NCBI GenBank assembly: GCA_022826485.1
Contig: JAJDUU010000035.1
Location: forward strand, 124,001 to 188,000
Reading direction: 5' to 3'
DNA: 64,000 bases
DNA from: Chloroflexota bacterium
GTDB taxonomy: Bacteria > Chloroflexota > UBA11872
Both the position numbers and the translations under genes were made by a program. The notes beneath the pieces are model-generated. The model was not told the DNA's origin, did no database searches, and saw nothing but the letters and a program-made list of their open reading frames with translations. This document shows, one piece after another, positions 18,595 through 26,755 of the stretch. The first letter of the stretch is position 1. Each line of letters starts with the position of its first letter.

Positions 18595-19364
18595 CGCCCC
18601 AGCCACGCGTCGTGGTGACGCGGCCGCAGGACGCCGCCGACGATCTGGTCGACCGGCTCGAAGAGTTGGGGTTCGAGGTCGTGCACGTGCCCGCCATCGA
18701 GATCGGTCCGCCGCGCAGCTACCAGGTCCTCGATCGCCTGGTGGCCGACCCCGCGCAGACCCACTGGCTGCTCTTCACCAGCCGTAACGCCGTGCGCTAT
18801 TTCGTGCAGCGCAGCCGGCGGCTGCGGCGACCTCGGGCCGTGCCGGACGGCGTGAAGGTCGGGGTCGTGGGACCGGCGACGCGGGCCGCGTGCGATCGGG
18901 CGGGGATTGACGTGGACCTGGAATCCACGGGACGCACCGGCCACGATCTGGCCGAAGAGGTCATGGCTTGCGCCGAGCCGGGCGCCGCCGTCGTGGTGGT
19001 GCAAGCGGAGGACGGGCGGCCCGACGCGACGGAGCTGCTCGCGATGGCGGGATTTCAGGCGCGGTCGGTGGCGGCTTACCGCACCCGCAACGCCAGGGTG
19101 CCGCCGGCCGTCGCGCAGGCGATCAAGGACGGCGAGGTCGATGCGCTGGCGTTTGCCAGCCCGTCGAGCGTCGTCAGCTTCGCCATCGCCCTCGGCGGAC
19201 TTGGCAAGGCGGCGGCGTCGGTGCGGATCGCGGTCATCGGCCAGACCACGGCGGATGCCTGCCGGCGCGCCGGACGCGCCCCGGACGCGGTGGCGCGGGA
19301 GTCGTCCGCGGCGGCGCTCGCGGATGCCGTCGCCGAAGTCGTTCAGACGGCGGGGGCCGCCTGA
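18591..19364 (+). CDS. hemD: Uroporphyrinogen-III synthase
   Basis: A 257-aa HemD-family protein that cyclises hydroxymethylbilane with ring-D inversion. The family diverges strongly, but the two-domain layout is visible: RVVVTRPQDAADDLVDRLEE at the start, WLLFTSRNAV at about 58-67, and the DALAFASPSSVVSF segment in the second half. Position between the methyltransferase and hemB makes the call firm. Its stop and the hemB start share a base (TGATG). Confidence 0.88.
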   Translation: MTPQPRVVVTRPQDAADDLVDRLEELGFEVVHVPAIEIGPPRSYQVLDRLVADPAQTHWLLFTSRNAVRYFVQRSRRLRRPRAVPDGVKVGVVGPATRAACDRAGIDVDLESTGRTGHDLAEEVMACAEPGAAVVVVQAEDGRPDATELLAMAGFQARSVAAYRTRNARVPPAVAQAIKDGEVDALAFASPSSVVSFAIALGGLGKAAASVRIAVIGQTTADACRRAGRAPDAVARESSAAALADAVAEVVQTAGAA

Positions 19365-20383
19365 TGTCTGCCGACGAGTCACGACGTCAAGGTTGGGCGC
19401 CGCCGGTCGTGCGCCCGCGACGGCTGCGCGCCACCCCGTCGCTCCGCCGGATGCTGCGCGAGACGCGGCTCTCCGTCGATCAGTTCATCTACCCGCTGTT
19501 CGTCGCCCCTGGCAGCGATGTCGTCGAACCCATCGACGCCATGCCGGGGCAGTTTCTGCGCTCGGTCGATCGCGTCGTGGACGAGGCGCGCCGCGTCGCG
19601 GCACTCGGCATTCCCGCCGTGCTGCTGTTTGGCCGCGCCGTCGCCAAGGATGCGCGGGGCAGCGAGGCCTCGTCGCCCGACGGGGCCGTGCAGCGCGCAG
19701 TGACCGCCATCAAGGCCGCGGCGCCGGATCTGACCGTGATCACTGACGTATGTCTCTGCGCCTACACCGACCACGGGCACTGCGGCATTGTCGTCGGCGA
19801 GCAGATCGACAACGATCGCTCCGTGTCGCGCATCGTGGACGCGGCGCTGTCGCATGCGGCGGCCGGCGTGGACCTGGTGGCGCCATCCGACATGATGGAC
19901 GGTCGCGTGGCGGCCATTCGAACCGCCCTGGACGCCGCCGGACACACAGACGTGGGAATCCTGGCCTATGCGGCCAAGGCCGCCAGCGCCTTCTACGGAC
20001 CGTTTCGCGAGGCCGCCGACTCGGCGCCCGCGTTCGGCGACCGCCGCACCTATCAGCTGGACCCCGCGAACGCGCGCGAGGCCCTGCGCGAGGTCGATCT
20101 GGACGTGGCGGAATGCGCCGACATCGTCATGGTGAAACCGGCGCTGGTGAACCTGGATCTCGTGGCGCGCGTGCGCGACCGCGTCACCGTGCCCGTGGCC
20201 GCCTACTTCGTGAGCGGGGAATACGCCGCCATCAAGGCCGCCGCCGCGCAGGGCTGGCTCGACGAGCGCGCCGCGGCGCTCGAGGCCCTCACCGCCATCG
20301 TCCGGGCGGGCGCGCAGATCGTCGTGACCTACTTCGCGCCGGACGCGGCGCGATGGCTGCGTGAGGAGGAGATGCGGGACTGA
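19364..20383 (+). CDS. hemB: Delta-aminolevulinic acid dehydratase
   Basis: A 339-aa porphobilinogen synthase. The three zinc-ligand cysteines of the zinc-dependent class are present (Cys130, Cys132, Cys140 in DVCLCAYTDHGHCG). The two active-site lysines are K205 (YAAKAASAFYGPF) and K258 (VMVKPAL). The frame is open far upstream, but the ATG at 19364 touching the hemD stop gives the family's normal N-terminus with RPRRLRATPSLRRMLRET. It is the last of the sulfate-siroheme cluster; hemA and hemL are not seen. Confidence 0.94.
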   Translation: MSADESRRQGWAPPVVRPRRLRATPSLRRMLRETRLSVDQFIYPLFVAPGSDVVEPIDAMPGQFLRSVDRVVDEARRVAALGIPAVLLFGRAVAKDARGSEASSPDGAVQRAVTAIKAAAPDLTVITDVCLCAYTDHGHCGIVVGEQIDNDRSVSRIVDAALSHAAAGVDLVAPSDMMDGRVAAIRTALDAAGHTDVGILAYAAKAASAFYGPFREAADSAPAFGDRRTYQLDPANAREALREVDLDVAECADIVMVKPALVNLDLVARVRDRVTVPVAAYFVSGEYAAIKAAAAQGWLDERAAALEALTAIVRAGAQIVVTYFAPDAARWLREEEMRD

Positions 20384-20409
20384 CCGCAAGCGCCTGGCGG
20401 GGCATCGCC

Positions 20410-21249
20410 ATGTCGGTGGCCGCGGCCTCGCTGTTCATGTGGAGCGGCGCCGTCACCCGGCTCACGGTCCCCGCGTCGCCGGCCGTGGTGACCTTCGGCC
20501 GCCTCGCGGTGGCGGTGGCGGTGGTGCTTCTCCTCACCATGGCGCTGCGCCGCCCGCTGCGACCGGCGCTGAGCCTGCGCCACGCGGTGCTGGGCGTGAC
20601 GCTCTATCTCCACTTCTACCTGTTTACGGTGGCGGCGCAGACTTCCACCGTCGCCCACGCGCTGTCCATCACCTACACGGCCCCGATATTCGTCGCCGCC
20701 GGCTCGGCGCTGCTGCTGCGCGAGCCGCCCTCGCGCCCCCAGCTGGCCGGCGTCGTCGCCGCCATTGTGGGGATTGGCATCCTCGCCGGCTTCAACCCTG
20801 GCGAGCCCGGCGTCTCGTTGCTCGGCGACCTCGCGGCGCTGGGATCGGCGGTCACGCTGGCGGCCTACGTCCTCGCGGGACGCTGGCTGCGCCGCGCCAA
20901 TCCGCTGGAGACGTATGTGACCGGCGTCTACGGCTGGGCCGCCCTTGCGGCCCTGCCCGGCGCCGCGGCCACGCTGGATCTTGCCGCCCTTGGGGACGCC
21001 TGGCTGTGGATCGCATTGCTCGGCATCGGACCGCTGGCGGTTGGACACACCCTCATCAACGCCGCGCTGCGCCGGCTGCCCGCCACCGTGCCCAACGTCA
21101 TCGCGGCGCAGGAAGTGCCGGCGGGAGTCCTCATCGGCATCTGGCTGGTGCAGGAGGTGCCCGGACCGGCGACGCTGATCGGTGGTGTCATTGCGCTGGC
21201 GGGCGTTATCGCGGTGATCACGGGGACGCGGGAGGGCCGCCGCCGCTGA
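20410..21249 (+). CDS. DMT/EamA-family transporter
   Basis: A 279-aa membrane protein with ten hydrophobic segments forming two EamA repeats, typical of drug/metabolite transporters. The motif VAHALSITYTAPIFVAAGSALLLREPPS marks the end of the first repeat, and GHTLINAALRRLPATVPNVI lies in the second. It starts 26 bp after hemB and may be read through from it. The substrate is unknown. Confidence 0.85.
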   Translation: MSVAAASLFMWSGAVTRLTVPASPAVVTFGRLAVAVAVVLLLTMALRRPLRPALSLRHAVLGVTLYLHFYLFTVAAQTSTVAHALSITYTAPIFVAAGSALLLREPPSRPQLAGVVAAIVGIGILAGFNPGEPGVSLLGDLAALGSAVTLAAYVLAGRWLRRANPLETYVTGVYGWAALAALPGAAATLDLAALGDAWLWIALLGIGPLAVGHTLINAALRRLPATVPNVIAAQEVPAGVLIGIWLVQEVPGPATLIGGVIALAGVIAVITGTREGRRR

Positions 21250-21295
21250 CCCCTATCCCAGCCTTTCCCCTGCTAGGAGGCCTTTGAATGAGGAG

Positions 21296-21530
21296 GCAAG
21301 GGCGACGCATGCGTCGCCCCTACGCGTGGGCTGACAGGTTCAGCGTCCGGTGGATTCCCGCCTTCGGAGACCTTTGCATAAGTCCGTAGGAGCGGGCCTT
21401 AGACCCGCCCGACGCCAAGCATCTGGCGCGCTTCCAGGTTTGACCGGACTGGATTCCGGCCCCGTATCGAGTACGGGGCAGGCTCTTCGCCGGAATGACG
21501 GAGGGGTTACGCAGAGGTCTCCCTTCGCCG
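21296..21530. repeat. Perfect palindrome plus composite palindromic repeat, copy 2
   Basis: A 20-bp perfect palindrome GGGCGACGCATGCGTCGCCC lies at 21300-21319, followed by CTAC. The composite repeat then runs from about 21365 to 21520, nearly the same as that at 2600-2745, with the nested CCCCGTA/TACGGGG hairpin. It occupies the gene-free stretch 21250-21692 together with the next repeat entry. Confidence 0.8.
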
Positions 21531-21594
21531 GAATGATGGAGGGGTTTCGCAGGGGTCTCCTGCCAGGGGGAAGGGGCCTAAGGGATTCCGTAAG

Positions 21595-21697
21595 GAAGCT
21601 CTGAATAAATCTGTAGGCCGCGCTTCAATCCCCCCATCCAAACCTTCCCCCCAAGGGGGAAGGGACCGGAAGGAGGCTTAATCAGAGGTTTCCTAAG
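21595..21697. repeat. About 100-bp dispersed repeat, copy A
   Basis: A segment containing TAAATCTGTAGGCCGCGCTT and a TTCCCCCCAAGGGGGAA palindrome is repeated at 30219-30320 with few differences. This copy runs into the stop codon of the histidine kinase gene (21693-21695). Confidence 0.8.
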
Positions 21698-23729
21698 GCG
21701 CGAACCTTAGGGTCGCCGCCGCGCCGGGGCCGTCGTCGCGCGGCTCGATGGCCACCGAGCCTTCCAGGTTTCGCTCCGACAGATTGCGCACGATGGACAG
21801 GCCCAGACCAATATCCGACTCGAGATTGAAGCCCGGCGGCAATCCGCGACCGTTGTCGGCCACCGTCACGATCAGCGATTCGCCGTCGACCCGCGCCGTC
21901 ACGTGAATCTGTCCGGTTGGACGCCCCTCCAGGCCGTGCTGGAGGGCATTCCACAGCAGCTCGTTGACGACCAGGGCGAAGACCGAGGCCTTGTCCGAGG
22001 TGATCTGCGCCGGCTCGGCCTCGACCTGGATTTCCACCGACCGTCCGCTCACCGCAAGGTCGGCGCGCATCAGCGTCACCATGGCCTCGATGATCTCGCC
22101 CACCGACGCCAGTCCGATGTCTTGGCGGGACAGCAGGTCGTGGACCTGCGCCATGCCTGCGATGCGGCCGGCGCTGAGCTTGAGCAGCTCGGCGGCCTCG
22201 GCCGTCTGCGCACGCCGCGCCTGCATCTCCAGCAGCGACTTGATGGTCTGCATGTTGTTCTTCACGCGGTGGTGGAGCTCCTGCAGCAGCAGCGATTGGC
22301 TCTCCAGGCTGCTGCGCGCCTCCTCGAACAGGCGCGCGTTTTCCATGGCGATCGCCGCGTGATTGCCGAAGGTGAACGCCAGGTCCACCTGCTCCTGGCT
22401 GATCTCGCCGGGCTGCTGGCTATAGAGGCTGACCGCGCCCAGCACGTCGTCGCCGGTGATCAGCGGCACCGAGAACATGGCGCGGTAGCCCTCCCGGCGC
22501 ACCAGATCGGGCGACGCCGACAGCAGGTCGCTGTTGGTGGCGTCGGGCACCACCACCGGCGCGCGCGTCTGCACCGCGCGGCCGACCGCGCCCTCGCCCA
22601 ACGTCAGCCGGTGCCGGGCGTACTCGGGGCCGAGGTTGAACGAGGTGATGATGCGCAGGTCGTCGTCGCTCACGCGCCAGATGGCCGCCTTCTCCATGCC
22701 CGTCAGCTCGGCGGCCTGGCGGGCGATCTGGGCCAGCACCGACTGGAGCTCGAGGTTCGAGGCCAGCGCGCGCGCGAGGTTCTGCACCGACGTGAGCTGC
22801 TCGACCTTGCCGTGCAGGGCGTCGTCGGTTTCCCCGTGCAGCCGGGCGTTCTCCACCGCGATGGCGATGTGCCCGGCGGTGATCTCGGCAAACCGAATCT
22901 CCTCCCGGGCAAAGTCGCGAAACTCCGTCGAGGTGACGTTGAGCACGCCGATCAGCCGGTTAACGGTGAAGAGCACGATGGGTACGGCGAGGAAGCTGCG
23001 CAGCCGCTCTTCGCCCAGGCCGGGCACGTATTTGAAGCGCGGGTCGGACCACACGTCCCGCACCGGCACCGGGCGGCCGATCTTGGCGGACTCGCCGACG
23101 ATGCCCTCGCCGATGCCCAGCGTGAGTTGCCCCACGGCCTCGGGGTTGAACGAGCGCGTACCCCGCAGGATCAGGCGGTCGATGGCCGGGTCGTAGAGAT
23201 AGATCGTGACCTCGGGCGCGTTCAGGACTTCGCCCACCGACTCGACCGTGAGTCGTAGCACCTCTTCCAGCTCCAGCGATGAGTTGATGGCCGCGTTGAT
23301 GCGGTCCAGTCCCTCGATCGTCTCGGTGAGCTGCCGCTCGCGCTTGGTGGGGCTCGAGCTGAGGGCCACGACCGAGCCGTGACCCTGGATCAGCGCCTCG
23401 ACGACCAGCGCGTGCAGCTCCTCCAAGCGCTCGGCGGCGTGCAGCCGCTGCGAGGCGTCCAGCCGCGCCAGGTAACCGGTGGCCGCGTGTCCCAGGCGTC
23501 GGATCGCGGTGGACGCCAGCACCGCCGCCGAGCTCCCGTGGCTGGCGGCGTCCGCCCCGGCGGCGTGCAGGTGCTGGCGAAACTCCAGGGAAGCGCCAAG
23601 GTGCAGCGCCAGGCGCGCCAACTCGTGATCCGGTGCGGTTACCCGACCGGCTTCGCGGTCGGCCAGCCACAGTGCCAAGCGCTCGGCGTCAACCATGTCG
23701 GCGCCATTATCGGTGGAGGGCGGCCTCAT
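21693..23729 (-). CDS. GAF-domain sensor histidine kinase, HisKA_2 type
   Basis: A 678-aa cytoplasmic sensor kinase with no membrane segment. Residues about 1-110 form an unassigned helical region, then come two GAF domains (about 155-310 and 320-475). A HisKA_2 dimerisation box follows with LHHRVKNN (phospho-acceptor around H486-H487), then a HATPase_c domain with VVNELLWNALQHG and DNGRGLPPGF. An ATG 11 codons later is another start. It lies 33 bp downstream of ftsZ in the same direction. No response regulator gene is adjacent, so its partner is elsewhere. Confidence 0.85.
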   Translation of the reverse strand: MRPPSTDNGADMVDAERLALWLADREAGRVTAPDHELARLALHLGASLEFRQHLHAAGADAASHGSSAAVLASTAIRRLGHAATGYLARLDASQRLHAAERLEELHALVVEALIQGHGSVVALSSSPTKRERQLTETIEGLDRINAAINSSLELEEVLRLTVESVGEVLNAPEVTIYLYDPAIDRLILRGTRSFNPEAVGQLTLGIGEGIVGESAKIGRPVPVRDVWSDPRFKYVPGLGEERLRSFLAVPIVLFTVNRLIGVLNVTSTEFRDFAREEIRFAEITAGHIAIAVENARLHGETDDALHGKVEQLTSVQNLARALASNLELQSVLAQIARQAAELTGMEKAAIWRVSDDDLRIITSFNLGPEYARHRLTLGEGAVGRAVQTRAPVVVPDATNSDLLSASPDLVRREGYRAMFSVPLITGDDVLGAVSLYSQQPGEISQEQVDLAFTFGNHAAIAMENARLFEEARSSLESQSLLLQELHHRVKNNMQTIKSLLEMQARRAQTAEAAELLKLSAGRIAGMAQVHDLLSRQDIGLASVGEIIEAMVTLMRADLAVSGRSVEIQVEAEPAQITSDKASVFALVVNELLWNALQHGLEGRPTGQIHVTARVDGESLIVTVADNGRGLPPGFNLESDIGLGLSIVRNLSERNLEGSVAIEPRDDGPGAAATLRFAP

Positions 23730-23762
23730 GTCCGGCCGGTTGGGCGGAGGGCGCTCGGCTCG

Positions 23763-24905
23763 TTAGCGGCCGGCGGCGCCGGTCTCGTCGCGCTCCGCCG
23801 GCGTGGGAACCACCGTGAAGGGCGAGTTGCCCCGCGGCCTCGAGACCCGTGAGGTTCGGCGGCGGGTGCGGCGACCGGGCGTGGACGACTGCGCCGCCGA
23901 CGCCGGCCGGCATCCCGTCGCAATCAGGGTGATGCGCAGGCCTTGCGCCAGGCGCGGGTCGATCACCGAGCCGAAGATGATGTTGGCGTCGTCGGCCACC
24001 ACGTCGGCGACGGCTTGCGCGGCCGTGTTCAGCTCGACCAGCGTGACGTCTTCGGACGCGGTGACGTTGAGCAGCACGCCCCGCGCCTGTTCGATGCTGG
24101 TCTCGAGCAGCGGGCTGTGCATGGCCGCGTTGACGGCGGTGATCGCGCGGTCCTCGCCGGAAGCCTCACCGACTCCCATCAGCGCCGGGCCGGCGTTGGT
24201 CATCACCGCCCGCACGTCCGCGAAATCCACGTTCACGATCCCGGTCGTGAGGATGAGGTCGGTGATGCCTTGCACGCCGCGCTGCAGCATCTCGTCGGCC
24301 AGCACGAACGCGTCGCCGATGCCCATGCGGGGATTGGACATCTTCAGCAGCCGGTCGTTGTGGACCACGATGAGCGCGTCGACCTGCTCGCCCAAGGCTT
24401 GAATCCCGCCCGCGGCGATCTGGCCCCGCCGCGTGCCCTCGAAGGTGAACGGGCTGGTCACCACGCCAACCGTCAGCGCCCCCTGCTCGGAGGCGATCTC
24501 GGCGATGGCCGGCGCGGCGCCGGTTCCGGTGCCGCCGCCCATGCCCGCCGCGATGAACACCATGTCGGCGCCCTCGGTGGCATCGGCCAGGGCGGACGCG
24601 CTCTCGCTGGCGGCCTTCGCGCCGCGCCGCGGGTCGCCGCCCGCGCCGAGCTGTCCGGTGGTGTGCGTTCCGATCTGCACGATCTCCGAGGCGCGCGAAC
24701 CCTGCAGCGCCTGGGCGTCGGTGTTGACCGCGACGAACTCCACGCCGTTGAGCCCGGCGTCAACCATGCGGTCCACCGCGTTGACTCCGGCCCCGCCGAC
24801 ACCGATCACGCGGATCTGCGTGAATCCGGTCGCGCGTCCCGGCAGGGGGGCGTCGCGCGCCAGGATGCGCGGCACCAGCCCCGGCGGCCGGTTGTTGGCG
24901 TCCAT
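23763..24905 (-). CDS. ftsZ: Cell division GTPase FtsZ
   Basis: A 380-aa tubulin homologue forming the division ring. The signature GGGTGTG lies at 123-129, the N-terminal IRVIGVGGAGVNAVDRM at 31-47, and NTDAQAL at 61-67. A longer frame exists, but the ATG at 24905 is chosen because it lies just after the parA stop; the extension would overlap parA. The C-terminal tail after about residue 330 is Arg/Ser/Pro-rich, and the usual short conserved FtsA/ZipA-binding peptide is not recognisable. Its neighbours are parA and a histidine kinase instead of dcw genes. Confidence 0.93.
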   Translation of the reverse strand: MDANNRPPGLVPRILARDAPLPGRATGFTQIRVIGVGGAGVNAVDRMVDAGLNGVEFVAVNTDAQALQGSRASEIVQIGTHTTGQLGAGGDPRRGAKAASESASALADATEGADMVFIAAGMGGGTGTGAAPAIAEIASEQGALTVGVVTSPFTFEGTRRGQIAAGGIQALGEQVDALIVVHNDRLLKMSNPRMGIGDAFVLADEMLQRGVQGITDLILTTGIVNVDFADVRAVMTNAGPALMGVGEASGEDRAITAVNAAMHSPLLETSIEQARGVLLNVTASEDVTLVELNTAAQAVADVVADDANIIFGSVIDPRLAQGLRITLIATGCRPASAAQSSTPGRRTRRRTSRVSRPRGNSPFTVVPTPAERDETGAAGR

Positions 24906-24933
24906 GCGCGCGGGGTCGAAGCCGCCGTGGTCG

Positions 24934-25710
24934 CTAGGCGGCACGCTTGAGCACTTCCTCGGCCAGGGCCTCGTAGGCGTCAACCGCCCGCCGCACCCCG
25001 CGGCCGCGCGCTCCGGGCGCGAAGATCGACAGCCCGGAGCTCGACGCTTCCAGAATCTTGCTGTTGGTTGGAATCCTCGAGGCGAACATCTCGCTGGCCC
25101 ACTGCTCCTCTAGATATCCGGCCACGTGCTTCTCCTCGCGCAGGCGTCGGTCGAACTTGTTGAGCACGATGCCCAGCACGCGCAGGTTCGGATTGACGAT
25201 GGTCACCTCTTCGATGCTCTCGGTGAGCATTTGCAGACCGCGCAGGGAGAAGAAGCGCGCCTCGGTGGGAATGATGACCCACTGCGCGGCGACCAGCGCG
25301 TTGAGCGTCAGCACGCCCAGCGACGGCGGCGTGTCGACGAGCACGAAGTCATAGTCCCGGTCCAGCCGCATCAGGTGCTCGCGCAGGCGCATCTCGCGAC
25401 CGAGCTTAGTCTGCAGCTCGCTCTCCACCGCCGCCAGCTCCGGCGTGCCCGGCACGAGGTCGATGGCGACGTCCGTGGCGTCCTGCACGCGATAGCGAGG
25501 CAGCTCGGCGTCGCGGTGCAGCAGTGAATCGGCTAGCGAGGGCGACACGGCCTTGTCGAGACCGAACGAGGTCGTCAGATTGCTCTGCGGGTCGGTGTCG
25601 ATGGCCAGCACGCGCAGATCGTGACGGGCCAAGGTGACGGCAAGGTTCGCGGTGGTCGTGGTCTTGCCGACGCCGCCCTTCTGATTGGCAACGGCGATGG
25701 TGACAGCCAT
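24934..25710 (-). CDS. parA: ParA/Soj-family ATPase
   Basis: A 258-aa deviant Walker ATPase. ANQKGGVGKTTTTANLA (residues about 8-24) is the deviant Walker A with its signature lysine, followed by VLAIDTDPQSN and FVLVDTPPSLGVLTLNAL. Such proteins position DNA or cell-pole and division machinery. The ATG at 25710 has an SD (GGAGA, about 6 bases upstream). No parB or centromere-like array is visible nearby. The first gene of a parA-ftsZ-kinase run, it might position the Z ring in MinD/PomZ-like fashion; that is inference. Confidence 0.9.
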   Translation of the reverse strand: MAVTIAVANQKGGVGKTTTTANLAVTLARHDLRVLAIDTDPQSNLTTSFGLDKAVSPSLADSLLHRDAELPRYRVQDATDVAIDLVPGTPELAAVESELQTKLGREMRLREHLMRLDRDYDFVLVDTPPSLGVLTLNALVAAQWVIIPTEARFFSLRGLQMLTESIEEVTIVNPNLRVLGIVLNKFDRRLREEKHVAGYLEEQWASEMFASRIPTNSKILEASSSGLSIFAPGARGRGVRRAVDAYEALAEEVLKRAA

Positions 25711-25767
25711 AGGCGTCTCCGAGCGCTGCCGCCCACGGGCCCCCACGGCAGGCAAACGCCCGGAGCG

Positions 25768-25796
25768 ATGGTAGGCGTCGCCTGCAATCAAGTCAA
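25768..25796 (-). promoter_or_regulatory. Candidate sigma-70 promoter for parA-ftsZ operon
   Basis: On the minus strand TTGACT (25796-25791) and TACCAT (25773-25768) are separated by 17 bp, about 57 bp before the parA ATG. This is the best -35/-10 pair seen in the window. Confidence 0.5.
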
Positions 25797-25849
25797 CATA
25801 AGTTGTTGTTGGGGCAGACCTTCACGGCAAGTCCGTCATTTCCGCGAAG

Positions 25850-26100
25850 GGAGACCTTTGCATAAGTCTGGAGGGGGAGTCTGAGGCCCGCCCGACGTCG
25901 AGCATCCGGCGCGCATCGAGGTTCGACCGGACTGGATTCCGGCTCCCCGCCTTCGCGGGGACAGGCTCCGCAGGAATGACGGAGGGGGCAGGCTCTTCGC
26001 CGGAGTGTCGGAGGGGTTTCGCAGAGGTCTCCGAAGGCGGGAATCTAACGGCCGCTCAACCTGTTACCCCATGAGTAAGGGCCGTTCGCGAACGGCCCCT
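25850..26100. repeat. Composite repeat cluster with second palindrome type
   Basis: The gap between parA and the sigma factor gene holds a composite repeat at about 25854-26045. Its inner hairpin is CTCCCCGCCTTCGCGGGGA instead of the CCCCGTA type. A 20-bp perfect palindrome GGGCCGTTCGCGAACGGCCC follows at 26079-26098 and is again followed by CTAC. No coding signal is seen; 26101-26233 is unremarkable. Confidence 0.75.
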
Positions 26101-26233
26101 ACCTCTCTACTCAGTGGTCTCCGAATTTGGGGATTGGTACTCCGGCCTCGCCCTCCGCGAGGGAACGATCGGACCGCAAACGGCGTACTTCTCTATGCAA
26201 TACCCCGCGGCACGCGGGCCATGAGGGCGGCTT

Positions 26234-26755
26234 ATGACCGATCAACAGGCTGTTCTGCGTTGCCAGGACGGCGATCGAGAGGCGTTCCACCACCTGGTGG
26301 AGCGCTATCAGGACCTGCTCTATCGCACGGCCATGCTGATGACCGGAAGCCGGGCGCTGGCCGAGGAGTTGGTCCAGGGAGCCCTGCGCTCGGCGTGGCG
26401 GGGCATCCACGGCTTCCAACATGGGTGCCCGGTCAAACCCTGGCTGATGCGCCATCTCGCCCGCGAGGGCGTGTCTCAGAGCGGCCGGCGGCCGACGGCG
26501 AGCATCCCGCCGGCCGAATCCGGCGAGGCGCACCCCGAGCGCCAGGAGATGCGTCTGGCCCTGGCCGGTCTCGAGCCGGACCAGCGGCACATCCTGGTGC
26601 TGCACTACTTCGCCGATCTCACCGTCCCCCAGCTGGCGAAAGCCCTCGACGCTCGGGAGGACTCCGTCAACACCCGCCTCGGACGCGCGCTCGGTCACCT
26701 GCGCGAGCGACTCGAGGCTCAAGGTGCCCAGGAGGTCGCCAACGATGGCTCCTAA
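26234..26755 (+). CDS. ECF-family RNA polymerase sigma factor
   Basis: A 173-aa sigma factor with only regions 2 and 4. Region 2 (about 8-75) includes FHHLVERYQDLLYRTAMLMTG and the AEELVQGAL helix. Region 4 (about 100-165) includes LEPDQRHILVLHYFADLTVP and a helix-turn-helix with VNTRLGRALGHLRERL. It recruits RNA polymerase to a dedicated stress or envelope regulon. Its 3' end overlaps the next gene by 11 bp, the usual arrangement with a cognate anti-sigma factor. Confidence 0.9.
   Translation: MTDQQAVLRCQDGDREAFHHLVERYQDLLYRTAMLMTGSRALAEELVQGALRSAWRGIHGFQHGCPVKPWLMRHLAREGVSQSGRRPTASIPPAESGEAHPERQEMRLALAGLEPDQRHILVLHYFADLTVPQLAKALDAREDSVNTRLGRALGHLRERLEAQGAQEVANDGS

Noticed and set aside
21293-21330. 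Riboswitch or Rho-independent terminator at the palindrome after the DMT transporter
   Set aside because: The same perfect palindrome occurs at unrelated sites on both sides of genes and lacks a T run; it is better described as a dispersed repeat.
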